IMG/VR virus record: IMGVR_UViG_3300005336_000043
Span: 1 to 30,380 of that record
Length of the DNA stretch: 30,380 nucleotides
Reading direction: 5' to 3' (one strand)
Origin: a virus
Shown here piece after piece: positions 6,542 to 13,431 of the stretch. The position numbers and the translations under genes are program-made. Under the pieces are notes generated by a model that worked only from the letters and a program-made list of their open reading frames with translations, was not told where the DNA came from and did not search any database. Numbering within the stretch: the first letter of the stretch is position 1; each line of letters begins with the position of its first letter.

Positions 6542-6870
6542 CAGCCTCACCAACGACGAAAAGAAAGCCGAAGCGCGCCGCAAACGAGAACGAGAAGAGC
6601 GCCGAGCAGAACGTATCAGCGATACCGGCCTCTGAGAAAGGAACAGAGACGCTTGCGTATAAGCAATCCATCTTGAATGGCCTGCACAGTAAAGTCGATT
6701 TCCTCATGCGCGGTGGCCGCTACTTCTCCCCTAGGCAGCAAGAAGCCGTCGAAGCTCTGGAATATGGCTTAACTACTGAATTAAATGCACTCACTGAAGA
6801 ATTTAAGCACCGCGAACTCGACGTGAAGATTGCCAAATTCCGCGCTCTCGCCGAGCTTATCAAGCTATGA
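6538..6870 (+). CDS. Hypothetical helical protein, 110 residues
   Basis: It opens with a disordered basic and polar tail (TTKRKPKRAANENEKSAEQN), then a helical C-terminal domain from about residue 40 (YKQSILNGLHSKVDFLMRGG, then SPRQQEAVEALEYGLTTELN). It overlaps both neighbours by 4 nt as ATGA. Function is unknown. The long C-terminal helices would fit a small scaffold-associated or head-packaged protein, but that is only positional inference. Confidence 0.55.
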   Translation: MTASPTTKRKPKRAANENEKSAEQNVSAIPASEKGTETLAYKQSILNGLHSKVDFLMRGGRYFSPRQQEAVEALEYGLTTELNALTEEFKHRELDVKIAKFRALAELIKL

Positions 6871-7226
6871 GCCGCGATTTCACCAAAGAAGAGTGCATGG
6901 AGTTGGTCGAGATGACCAAGGCTGTGAACGCTAAACGATGGGAAGTGCAGATTACCAGTCAAAACACTGCCCAAATCCCCGGTAACGCACAGCGCTATGT
7001 AGCGCAACTAGAGGCAACCGCCCGGCTTCTAGAACAAGCACGTGATTATTTCGCCACTTCCAAGCTTCGTGAATGCGGCTTCCCTGACGGTAGAGGCCAG
7101 GTCGATTTAGCAACAGGTAAAATTACCCCATTGAACGATGGACCCCAAACTAATCCAAAGGCTCCTGGAAAACCCCGACGTGCGCGAGCTTCAGACCTAC
7201 ATACAAATGCACTGCCTCAAGCTTAA
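6867..7226 (+). CDS. Hypothetical protein, 119 residues, deeply overlapping the next gene
   Basis: The ATGA overlap with the preceding gene marks the start. Residues 1-75 look like a folded helical protein (NAQRYVAQLEATARLLEQAR). The last part, after about residue 90, is low-complexity (GPQTNPKAPGKPRRARASDL) and lies in the region shared with the next gene in a different frame. The C-terminal tail may be genuine, or it may be what is read when no frameshift occurs into the following frame. Function is unknown. Confidence 0.5.
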   Translation: MSRDFTKEECMELVEMTKAVNAKRWEVQITSQNTAQIPGNAQRYVAQLEATARLLEQARDYFATSKLRECGFPDGRGQVDLATGKITPLNDGPQTNPKAPGKPRRARASDLHTNALPQA

Positions 7227-7386
7227 AGACCTAACCACAGTCCGCCAGACTGCACCACAAGGAGATATAGCGCTCGAAGTAATTGCCCGTGAACGGGCTT
7301 ACGATACCCTTCTAAACATCTTGCAGCCCTTTATCGACCCACAATCCACACCTAGTCCTGTTGACCCCTCTGAATATGTGGTGTGA
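7138..7386 (+). CDS. Hypothetical helical protein, 82 residues
   Basis: The ATG at 7138 starts a well-formed helical sequence (MDPKLIQRLLENPDVRELQT, later LEVIARERAYDTLLNILQPF). It shares 89 nt with the end of the previous gene in the +1 frame, so it is either translated by internal initiation or expressed as a frameshift extension. It ends 14 nt before the next ATG, with a promoter-like element across its stop. Function is unknown. Confidence 0.55.
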   Translation: MDPKLIQRLLENPDVRELQTYIQMHCLKLKDLTTVRQTAPQGDIALEVIARERAYDTLLNILQPFIDPQSTPSPVDPSEYVV

Positions 7387-7392
7387 TAGAAT
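7384..7392 (+). promoter_or_regulatory. Extended -10 (TGaTAGAAT)
   Basis: TGA-TAGAAT (TAGAAT at 7387-7392) overlaps the stop of the preceding gene and lies 8 nt before the ATG at 7401, giving a leader of about two nucleotides. Confidence 0.45.
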
Positions 7393-7400
7393 AACGCTAT

Positions 7401-7607
7401 ATGTCAAAGAAAAAGGATAGTGAAGCACCAATAAAAGCAGCGCTTGCAACAGCGCCACAAGAGACATCGCCGCACACCATTGCTGACTGCCACACATCGG
7501 ACGGCCAGCTCAACCGCACCTTCACCAAGGAAATCCATGGCGAGAAGTTCGCTGAATTCGCAAAGGAATTCGCGGCTCCACGCGGCATGGAGGTACGGTA
7601 CCGATAG
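7401..7607 (+). CDS. Hypothetical protein, 68 residues
   Basis: It begins MSKKKDSEAPIKAALATAPQ, a polar probably disordered N-terminus, followed by HTSDGQLNRTFTKEIHGEKF and a short C-terminal part. It starts just behind an extended -10. It is followed by a 160-bp structured intergenic region before the scaffold gene. No family recognised. Confidence 0.5.
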   Translation: MSKKKDSEAPIKAALATAPQETSPHTIADCHTSDGQLNRTFTKEIHGEKFAEFAKEFAAPRGMEVRYR

Positions 7608-7632
7608 CACTTTCACAACTGAATAGCGAGTA

Positions 7633-7700
7633 CCACGACACACTTCGAGCCGCCAGTAGAGGCTCGTCCGAGAAGCGTCGTGGCTCTCTGGCGAGTTTCT
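7633..7700 (+). other. Structured intergenic RNA element upstream of the scaffold gene
   Basis: CCACGAC (7633-7639) pairs with GTCGTGG (7677-7683). Inside lies a second stem, GAGCC (7647-7651) with GGCTC (7661-7665). Directly downstream is an intrinsic terminator (7701-7730). This looks like a folded 3' UTR or an attenuator separating the small-gene unit from scaffold and capsid. No protein-coding signal is seen from 7608 to 7768. Confidence 0.45.
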
Positions 7701-7730
7701 ACCGGCTGCTTGAAGGCAGTCGGTTTTCTT
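7701..7730 (+). terminator. Intrinsic terminator before the scaffold gene
   Basis: ACCGGCTGC (7701-7709) pairs with GCAGTCGGT (7716-7724) over 9 bp with one G-U pair, followed by TTTTCTT. It could limit read-through into scaffold and capsid. The ATG of the scaffold follows 38 nt later, so a partial or regulated terminator is plausible. Confidence 0.65.
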
Positions 7731-7768
7731 ATTTAAGGCCAATGGCCTCATAAAACAAAACAAGTCCT

Positions 7769-8389
7769 ATGGACGAAAACAACAAAGTTTCCGCAGAAGA
7801 ATTAGCAGCCGAACAGGCTGACCTTCAGCAAAGCAAGGAGGAAGAGATACGCGCGAAAGTCATTGAGGAGTTCGGCTTCGACGAGACCAATGACGCAGAC
7901 CGCATCGAGAAGCTGGTCAAGAAAGAGGTAGAGCACAAAACAAAGCTCTCTTCCGCAATAGGCCAGAAAATCAAATGGCGCACCGAGGCTACCAAGCCGA
8001 AAGAGGCGTCTACGCCTCCCAAGCCTGCCGCTCAAGAGCAGGAAGACGTTTCAAAGGTTATCGCCAAGACGCTAGAGCAGCGCGACCTTGATGACATGGA
8101 ATATCCCGATGACATCAAGAAGGAGATACAGCGCATAGCACAGATAACTGGAAAGAGCGTCAAAGCCGCCGCAAAAGACCCGTATATCGTAAATACGTAT
8201 ATCGAGCCTTGGAAGGCAGAGCAAAAGAATGAAGCCGCATCTATCAGCAGAACTAACAGAGCAAGCGGCAAAAAATCGTTCGATATAGATAATCCGCCCG
8301 AACTCGATACTTCCTCACCCGAAGCTTATAAGAAGTCCAACGACGCTTATCAGGCTTGGCTCAAGGAAGCGCAGAAACAGGGCTACTAG
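7769..8389 (+). CDS. Capsid scaffolding protein
   Basis: A 206-residue, highly charged, helical protein immediately before the major capsid gene, which is the usual place and character of a phage scaffold. It has an acidic coiled-coil N-terminus (EELAAEQADLQQSKEEEIRA), a central basic and Pro-rich linker (TKPKEASTPPKPAAQEQED), and a C-terminal capsid-binding-like helix (YKKSNDAYQAWLKEAQKQGY). No catalytic protease motif is visible. The capsid reading frame overlaps its last 34 nt in the -1 frame, and that frame is open back to 8332, so a scaffold-capsid frameshift fusion is possible. Called from composition and position. Confidence 0.75.
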   Translation: MDENNKVSAEELAAEQADLQQSKEEEIRAKVIEEFGFDETNDADRIEKLVKKEVEHKTKLSSAIGQKIKWRTEATKPKEASTPPKPAAQEQEDVSKVIAKTLEQRDLDDMEYPDDIKKEIQRIAQITGKSVKAAAKDPYIVNTYIEPWKAEQKNEAASISRTNRASGKKSFDIDNPPELDTSSPEAYKKSNDAYQAWLKEAQKQGY

Positions 8390-9633
8390 CGGACGAACTG
8401 CCGTCAGCTCCCAAACGGCTTATAAACTTCAACTCAGTTTCTAGCCTTAATCCCGCTTTCTGGGCACGCGAGGCACAGCGCTCTCTCTTTGTAGAGAACT
8501 CAGCGCTTGCAATCGCCCGCACAGAACTCAGGAACCTTGTCGCCGGAGAAGGCGATACGGTAAACCGCACCATCGTTTCCTACCCAGCTCGCGCCACGTA
8601 TACGCCCGGCTCGGACATCACGGCAACGGTCGTCAACGGTTCTAAGGAATCTCTCTCGATTAGCACCTGGTCTGCCTCCATGGTGACTATCGATGACACG
8701 GAAAAAAGGCAGTCCATTATCGACCTCGGGACCAACATCTCGAATAAGATGATGAAGAACCATAACAACGCCATTGAGCAGGCGGTTATGGCGGAAGTTA
8801 CCAATGCACAGTGGACACTCGACGACGGCAACGTAGGAGGCACAACCGGCAACAACGCGACCGTGAACACCAACACCGTCCCGCTTTTCTTCACCGCCGC
8901 AGACACCAAGCTCGACGCAATCGATGCGCCGAAAGAGGGTCGCACGGCGCTCGTCGGTACGCACTTCCTCAATCAGCTCAAAATCCAGCAGGCAGGACGC
9001 CCAGGTTCTCCGGTCGCAGACCGCATGAACTTGCAGGGCTACTACACGACCCTCTTCGGATGGGACATCGTGTACACCAATAACCTGCCGTACACCGCGA
9101 CCTTCACCGTTGCCGGTACTCCTACCGATGGCGACAAAGTCGTAATCGCGGGCGTTACCTTCACCTTCAAGACAGTCCTCGGCACGACCCCAGGCAACAT
9201 CTTGATTAACGGTGGTAACGGTTCATGCACGAACCTCGTCAACGCGCTCAACGCGCTTGCCACAACGACCTCGAACTACATCGCCGTCTCGGACGAAAAC
9301 GTATTCTTGCTTCGTGATAAGCGTGCAATTGCCGCAGTTGACAACACCGGCAACCTCACCCTCACGGGCTACGGTGACATCGTCGTCAGCGCATCCATGA
9401 CCAATGCCTCTAGCGTATGGAGCGCCCAACGCCAGGATGCACTCTTCGGCGTCAAAGGCCGCTGCATCGACCTCATCGTGCAAATCCCACCGAAAGTCGA
9501 AGTACTTCGCAACCCCAAACAATTTGGCGACATCGTCAAATCGATGATGGGCTACGGCAAGAAGACCTTCGCCGACGGCGCACGAGAGATGGTACGCGTC
9601 AAGATAAACGCAGGCACATCGGATTGGTCTTAA
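8356..9633 (+). CDS. Major capsid protein, HK97-like, with an inserted domain
   Basis: The protein has HK97-type capsid features: an N-terminal segment with SSLNPAFWAREAQRSLFVEN, a beta-rich E-loop/P-domain region (TVNRTIVSYPARATYTPGSD), the long spine helix (NMSNKMMKNHNNAIEQAVM-like region near residues 128-150), and a C-terminal VEVLRNPKQFGDIVKSMMGYG with TFADGAREMVRV. Between about residues 245 and 350 lies an extra beta module (GDKVVIAGVTFTFKT, then NGSCTNLVNALNAL) resembling decoration modules of phage structural proteins. There is no ATG or GTG near the front; the first usable initiator is TTG 8356 inside the scaffold gene, so the true N-terminus may arise by UUG initiation or by -1 frameshifting. 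Confidence 0.85.
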   Translation: MAQGSAETGLLADELPSAPKRLINFNSVSSLNPAFWAREAQRSLFVENSALAIARTELRNLVAGEGDTVNRTIVSYPARATYTPGSDITATVVNGSKESLSISTWSASMVTIDDTEKRQSIIDLGTNISNKMMKNHNNAIEQAVMAEVTNAQWTLDDGNVGGTTGNNATVNTNTVPLFFTAADTKLDAIDAPKEGRTALVGTHFLNQLKIQQAGRPGSPVADRMNLQGYYTTLFGWDIVYTNNLPYTATFTVAGTPTDGDKVVIAGVTFTFKTVLGTTPGNILINGGNGSCTNLVNALNALATTTSNYIAVSDENVFLLRDKRAIAAVDNTGNLTLTGYGDIVVSASMTNASSVWSAQRQDALFGVKGRCIDLIVQIPPKVEVLRNPKQFGDIVKSMMGYGKKTFADGAREMVRVKINAGTSDWS

Positions 9634-9651
9634 TCGCTTAACTCACTAACT

Positions 9652-10125
9652 ATGACCAAAAACATAGTCATCGGAGTTCTAGCGGTTCTAGTCCTCTCTA
9701 TCGGCTTCCTGTACTTCTTCGGCTCACCGTCGCCGCTCTTTGGCACTTCGGCAACCGGCCCGGTCCACTACCAGGGCGAGACGTTCTCCGGCGGCCTCCA
9801 GGTCGGTGCGCGTGGCACATTCACACAGGCAGCCTATAGCGGCACTTGCAACCTCTCCGGACCGACGCTCTCCGCAACCTCGACCGCGCAGTACTACTGC
9901 CCGGTAACCGGCGTTGCAGCAGGCGACCTCGTCCTCGCTGACCTCCCGGTCGGCGCAGGTGCAAACAGCAGCGGCTCCGGCTCTCCCGCAGGCGGCTTCG
10001 TCATCGTCTCCGCCTACGCGACGACCTCGAACCAGATTGGCGTCACGCTCTTTAACCTGACCGGCGCAGCTACTTCGAGCTTCCCGCAGGCCACTACGAG
10101 CGTGGAATACCGCGTCCTTCACTAA
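9652..10125 (+). CDS. Signal-anchored beta-rich structural protein (possible capsid decoration)
   Basis: The first 25 residues (MTKNIVIGVLAVLVLSIGFL) form a clear membrane-spanning or uncleaved signal segment with a positive N-side. The remainder is Gly/Ser/Thr/Ala-rich beta sequence, including GVAAGDLVLADLP and GFVIVSAYATTSNQIGVTLF, the jelly-roll-like pattern common in head-decoration and head-fibre proteins. It lies directly after the capsid gene, 18 nt downstream, and starts with the ACTATG context. An exported N-terminus is unusual for a phage head protein. Its sister gene follows after a hairpin. Confidence 0.6.
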   Translation: MTKNIVIGVLAVLVLSIGFLYFFGSPSPLFGTSATGPVHYQGETFSGGLQVGARGTFTQAAYSGTCNLSGPTLSATSTAQYYCPVTGVAAGDLVLADLPVGAGANSSGSGSPAGGFVIVSAYATTSNQIGVTLFNLTGAATSSFPQATTSVEYRVLH

Positions 10126-10177
10126 TGGCTTCACTCAGCGCTTTTCTAGAGAGCGCTGGGATGAGGCCACTAGCCTC
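10126..10177 (+). other. Intergenic stem-loop with two mutually exclusive folds
   Basis: TGGCTTC (10126-10132) can pair with GAGGCCA (10163-10169) around an inner perfect stem CAGCGCT (10136-10142) with AGCGCTG (10152-10158). Alternatively GAGGC (10163-10167) pairs with GCCTC (10173-10177). No T-tract follows, so it is not a simple terminator. It separates two similar anchored proteins and may protect mRNA ends or tune expression. Confidence 0.5.
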
Positions 10178-10197
10178 TTAACAACCAAACACTTACT

Positions 10198-10593
10198 ATG
10201 ACAAACACACTTAAATACCAACTCGCAGCCTTCTCTATCGTCGCTCTTGCGGCAGTTTTCGTACTGTACTTCACCACACCAAAGCAGGCATCAGGCAACG
10301 TCTTAAGCTATGCCGTACCGCGTGTGGCCACTTCCTCTCCCTCTTCTGCCGGACCAGGCTCAGGCGTACAACAGCTCGTCGCCACAAGCTCCAATTGCGT
10401 AAACCGCGTCATATCGACCGGCGCACAAGGCGTCATGCTCTCCTTCAACGGACTTGTCCCCACCGGCTCTTATGGCCACTGGCAAGGAGCGAGTACGACC
10501 GTCTCGTACGAAAATGGCGACTTTGGCTGCGGCGCAATCAATGTTTACGCCGCCGCATCTACCAGTTTGAATGTAACCGTCCTCAATCAATAG
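10198..10593 (+). CDS. Second signal-anchored beta-rich structural protein
   Basis: Like the gene before it, this 131-residue protein starts with a membrane helix (LKYQLAAFSIVALAAVFVLY, residues 5-24) followed by a short Thr/Ser/Pro-rich linker and a beta-rich domain (VNRVISTGAQGVMLSFNGLV ... AINVYAAASTSLNVTVLNQ) with two or three cysteines. It starts with CTTACTATG and no Shine-Dalgarno. The pair looks like a divergent duplication with the same topology. Roles as capsid decoration or as host-surface proteins are both possible. Confidence 0.6.
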   Translation: MTNTLKYQLAAFSIVALAAVFVLYFTTPKQASGNVLSYAVPRVATSSPSSAGPGSGVQQLVATSSNCVNRVISTGAQGVMLSFNGLVPTGSYGHWQGASTTVSYENGDFGCGAINVYAAASTSLNVTVLNQ

Positions 10594-10596
10594 CGT

Positions 10597-11409
10597 ATGC
10601 AGTTCAACTCAGAAACGAATGGGTTGGACCTATACAGCGATGCCCGCTACCTATTAGGCATAGATGAAACCTCAGACACCACCAGCTACCCCATCAAAGC
10701 CTTCACACGAAACGCCAACTTCGCACTGGATAAGTACAACTCCCTCGCGCTGAAGGCTGATGGCACGTGGAAGTTCAATGATACAAACCAATCCAATGAA
10801 CTCATTGATGTAACCCAGAACCTTGTAAACGGCACACAGAAATACGCCATACAAGCCACATGGCTCAAGATTGGCCGCGTGCGCATCAAAGACAGCAGCC
10901 GCAACTTCGTGACGCTCCTGCGGATGGATAGAAGTAAGCAGAGCGATAACCAGCTCAACGCTTCTTCCGGCACGCCCGTAGGCTACTTCGTTCTCGGTAA
11001 CTACCTCTACCTAGACAAAGCGCCAAATTACAATTCAACAGGAGGCCTAGAGGTACAGTTCCAGCAGGGCGCTTCCTACTTCACCTACACTGATACAACG
11101 AAGACGCCCGGCTGGGCCCCGCAATTCCATAGGCTAATCTCTCTTGAAGCTGCTCTGAATTATGCTCTTATTAATGGCATACCGACTCGCGCTGCCGCTC
11201 TGCAAGCCATGATTGGCATACCTCCAGACCTAGAAAATAACCAACCGGGCAGCGGCATGGCAAAGGAGTTCGTGGACTTCTACTCGCAGCGTGACAACGA
11301 CGCGCAGCCCACCGTCTCTTTCCGCAAGAGCGACTACGGAGAACTCTCTCTTGGCCAAAACCCCGGATCGATAAATCCTAAGGGCTTCCCTGACTACTAT
11401 GGCTACTAA
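10597..11409 (+). CDS. Head-tail adaptor-like protein
   Basis: A 270-residue protein after the capsid cluster. It starts 3 nt after the previous stop (TAGcgtATG). It has the mixed helical and beta organisation typical of podoviral adaptors: an N-terminal helical part (NFALDKYNSLALKADGTWKF), a central beta region (LKIGRVRIKDSSRNFVTLLR) and a C-terminal helical part (HRLISLEAALNYALINGIP). In podoviruses the gene between capsid and nozzle encodes the ring that joins the portal to the tail. Its product would sit below the portal. No diagnostic motif identifies it, so this is a position- and length-based call. Confidence 0.5.
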   Translation: MQFNSETNGLDLYSDARYLLGIDETSDTTSYPIKAFTRNANFALDKYNSLALKADGTWKFNDTNQSNELIDVTQNLVNGTQKYAIQATWLKIGRVRIKDSSRNFVTLLRMDRSKQSDNQLNASSGTPVGYFVLGNYLYLDKAPNYNSTGGLEVQFQQGASYFTYTDTTKTPGWAPQFHRLISLEAALNYALINGIPTRAAALQAMIGIPPDLENNQPGSGMAKEFVDFYSQRDNDAQPTVSFRKSDYGELSLGQNPGSINPKGFPDYYGY

Positions 11410-12919
11410 AGCAGCGGATGATACGTTTGAAGTGGTGTTCAAAGACTTCCACGTCGGTCAGGCTCCGCTTGCGTATTTGGATAGCAAAACCGAGTACGGT
11501 CAAAGTGGCCACGCCGCCAGCGCATCATTCATTGACGTAATTTCAGAGCCCGGCAAGCTCAGACAAGGACCTGGGATAGGTTCGGACTTTACAAACTGGT
11601 CCACATTAAATCCTTTCATCGGCTTCATTTATGACGGGATAATAGGTAACGACGCTAGCTTCCGGAATTACACATTGGCCATCGCAGACGGGAAACTCTA
11701 TCAGATTGATGCCGGTAATACCGTCACGAATACCGGTATCTGGCCCCACTCATTTACTGCTGCTGGCAGCAATACAGGTCTCTCCGGGACACTTTTCAAT
11801 GGTTCATTTTACTACTTCCATAGCACTGACTGCGGAAAATATGACCTCGCAACTACCTTCGATGACACCTACTTCTCTGCCACCGTCACAGGCGCAACAG
11901 CCCTTCAATCCGCACCGCATCCTGTCGCTGTTCAGCAAGACCTTATGCTCTTTGGCAATGGACGCTATGTTGGTGTCTTTAATTCCACTACTACCACTCT
12001 GGTAGCAAACAAACTGGACTTTGGTTCTGATGCCCAGGTAGCTGATATTGTCTTCAACAACAATCAATGGGTAATTGCCGTAAACTACGGTTTAGTAAAT
12101 CTTCAGCACGCCGTCATATATTTCTACGATGCTTCTGCTACCACCTCTCAACTCGCCGACCAGATAGACCTTGGCAATACCCAGATTGGCTTTCTCCAAG
12201 TCGTCAATGGCATTGTGTATGTCACCTACAGAACTCTCACATACTCGTCCACAACGACCAGTAATCCTTCCACCTTGGGGTACATTAAGGGCCGCCAGAT
12301 AGAACCATTACAACACTTCAATTCTCAACTGCCGACTTTTACAATGAAGGCATTTTACCGAGAGATGATACTATTTGCCACTAACTTACAGGTGGGCGTC
12401 ACTAAGACCGCATTCATCTACTCTGCAGGCGCAGCAGCCCCATCTTTCCCTTTCCAATTTTCTCCCATCTCTGGCACAACGACCTCCAACCCTAGTATTC
12501 AAGCCATTGCCAATCCTTTTGGCGTCCCAATTGTCGCCTACATCTGTAGTACAGGCAGCACTAATCACCTTGCAGCATTTTCAGGCCTACACACTGATGC
12601 CGTATGGCGCAGCATCGTCGTCCCCGTCATCAAGACCCTCAAAAAGGGCTTCATAGATACAGTTACCGTGCTCACCGAAACCCTCTCTAGTGATGCAGGC
12701 TGTACCGTTGCCATCCTCGCAGACCAACTTACTAAGACGGGGACTACGTTATCTATCTCTGGATCAGCCTCCAAACGGTGCTTTATCTTTAAGCAAGTAG
12801 GCCTCACTGCCATTGAGGACTTCGCCGCCCTTGTCAGTTGGTCTACCGGGAGCTCATCAAATAATTGCACCATCCGCAAGATAATCGTGTCGGGCCACTT
12901 TGTTGAAACAACATCATAA
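11399..12919 (+). CDS. Beta-rich tail nozzle-like protein
   Basis: A 506-residue protein composed almost entirely of repeated short beta-strand units with aromatic and glycine turns (SFRNYTLAIADGKLYQIDAG, LMLFGNGRYVGVFN, ADIVFNNNQWVIAVNYGLVN), the look of a beta-propeller. P22 gp10 and related podoviral nozzle proteins have this build, and the gene lies right after the adaptor-like gene and before fibre and ejection genes. Only a few Lys/Asp-rich segments interrupt the pattern. The start overlaps the previous gene by 11 nt. The nozzle role is inferred from fold impression and order. Confidence 0.5.
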   Translation: MATKAADDTFEVVFKDFHVGQAPLAYLDSKTEYGQSGHAASASFIDVISEPGKLRQGPGIGSDFTNWSTLNPFIGFIYDGIIGNDASFRNYTLAIADGKLYQIDAGNTVTNTGIWPHSFTAAGSNTGLSGTLFNGSFYYFHSTDCGKYDLATTFDDTYFSATVTGATALQSAPHPVAVQQDLMLFGNGRYVGVFNSTTTTLVANKLDFGSDAQVADIVFNNNQWVIAVNYGLVNLQHAVIYFYDASATTSQLADQIDLGNTQIGFLQVVNGIVYVTYRTLTYSSTTTSNPSTLGYIKGRQIEPLQHFNSQLPTFTMKAFYREMILFATNLQVGVTKTAFIYSAGAAAPSFPFQFSPISGTTTSNPSIQAIANPFGVPIVAYICSTGSTNHLAAFSGLHTDAVWRSIVVPVIKTLKKGFIDTVTVLTETLSSDAGCTVAILADQLTKTGTTLSISGSASKRCFIFKQVGLTAIEDFAALVSWSTGSSSNNCTIRKIIVSGHFVETTS

Positions 12920-12921
12920 CT

Positions 12922-13428
12922 ATGGAAGACCTTACCCCAATATTTCCATTACAACCTTCCCGCATACAAGTCGCCGTACCAGTCCCATTCCAGGCACAGG
13001 CCCCCCAACAGCAGGTCGGTGGCTTCACCTCAACACCAGGCGGCCTCAACAACGGCTACGTCAGTTTCGACAGCCAGAACACGCAATTTCACATAACGGT
13101 AGGGGGCCTAAATCTGACGCTCTCTGGCGCTGATGTTATGACCTACGCCTCTACGATAGCACTCGACACCCAGAAAGCCGACCTCCACACCACGACCACC
13201 ACCAATGCAATCGGCAACGCTACCATAAACGCCTCTTCCGGTGGCACCGCAGGACAGAAGCTTTTCATAATCATCACCAACGACGCGACGGCAAATCGCA
13301 CCATCACTTTCGGCACGAACTTCAAGCCGAGCGGCACTTTGGTAGGCACGACCAGCAAGAGTGCGCTCGTGCAATTTATTAGTGACGGCACTTCGTTCTA
13401 TGAAGTGTCCCGCACAACCGGACTTTAA
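12922..13428 (+). CDS. Head or tail fibre protein with C-terminal beta domain
   Basis: The start is TAActATG, coupled to the previous stop. The N-terminal 60 residues are proline- and glutamine-rich (ending FQAQAPQQQVGGFTSTPGG), suiting attachment to the virion. The C-terminal 100 residues (from about residue 85) are a beta domain containing GGTAGQKLFIIITNDATANR and TITFGTNFKPSG, then SDGTSFYEVSRT; this pattern is common at the ends of phage fibre and head-fibre proteins. It probably trimerises. Which part of the particle carries it cannot be told from sequence. Confidence 0.6.
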   Translation: MEDLTPIFPLQPSRIQVAVPVPFQAQAPQQQVGGFTSTPGGLNNGYVSFDSQNTQFHITVGGLNLTLSGADVMTYASTIALDTQKADLHTTTTTNAIGNATINASSGGTAGQKLFIIITNDATANRTITFGTNFKPSGTLVGTTSKSALVQFISDGTSFYEVSRTTGL

Positions 13429-13431
13429 ATT

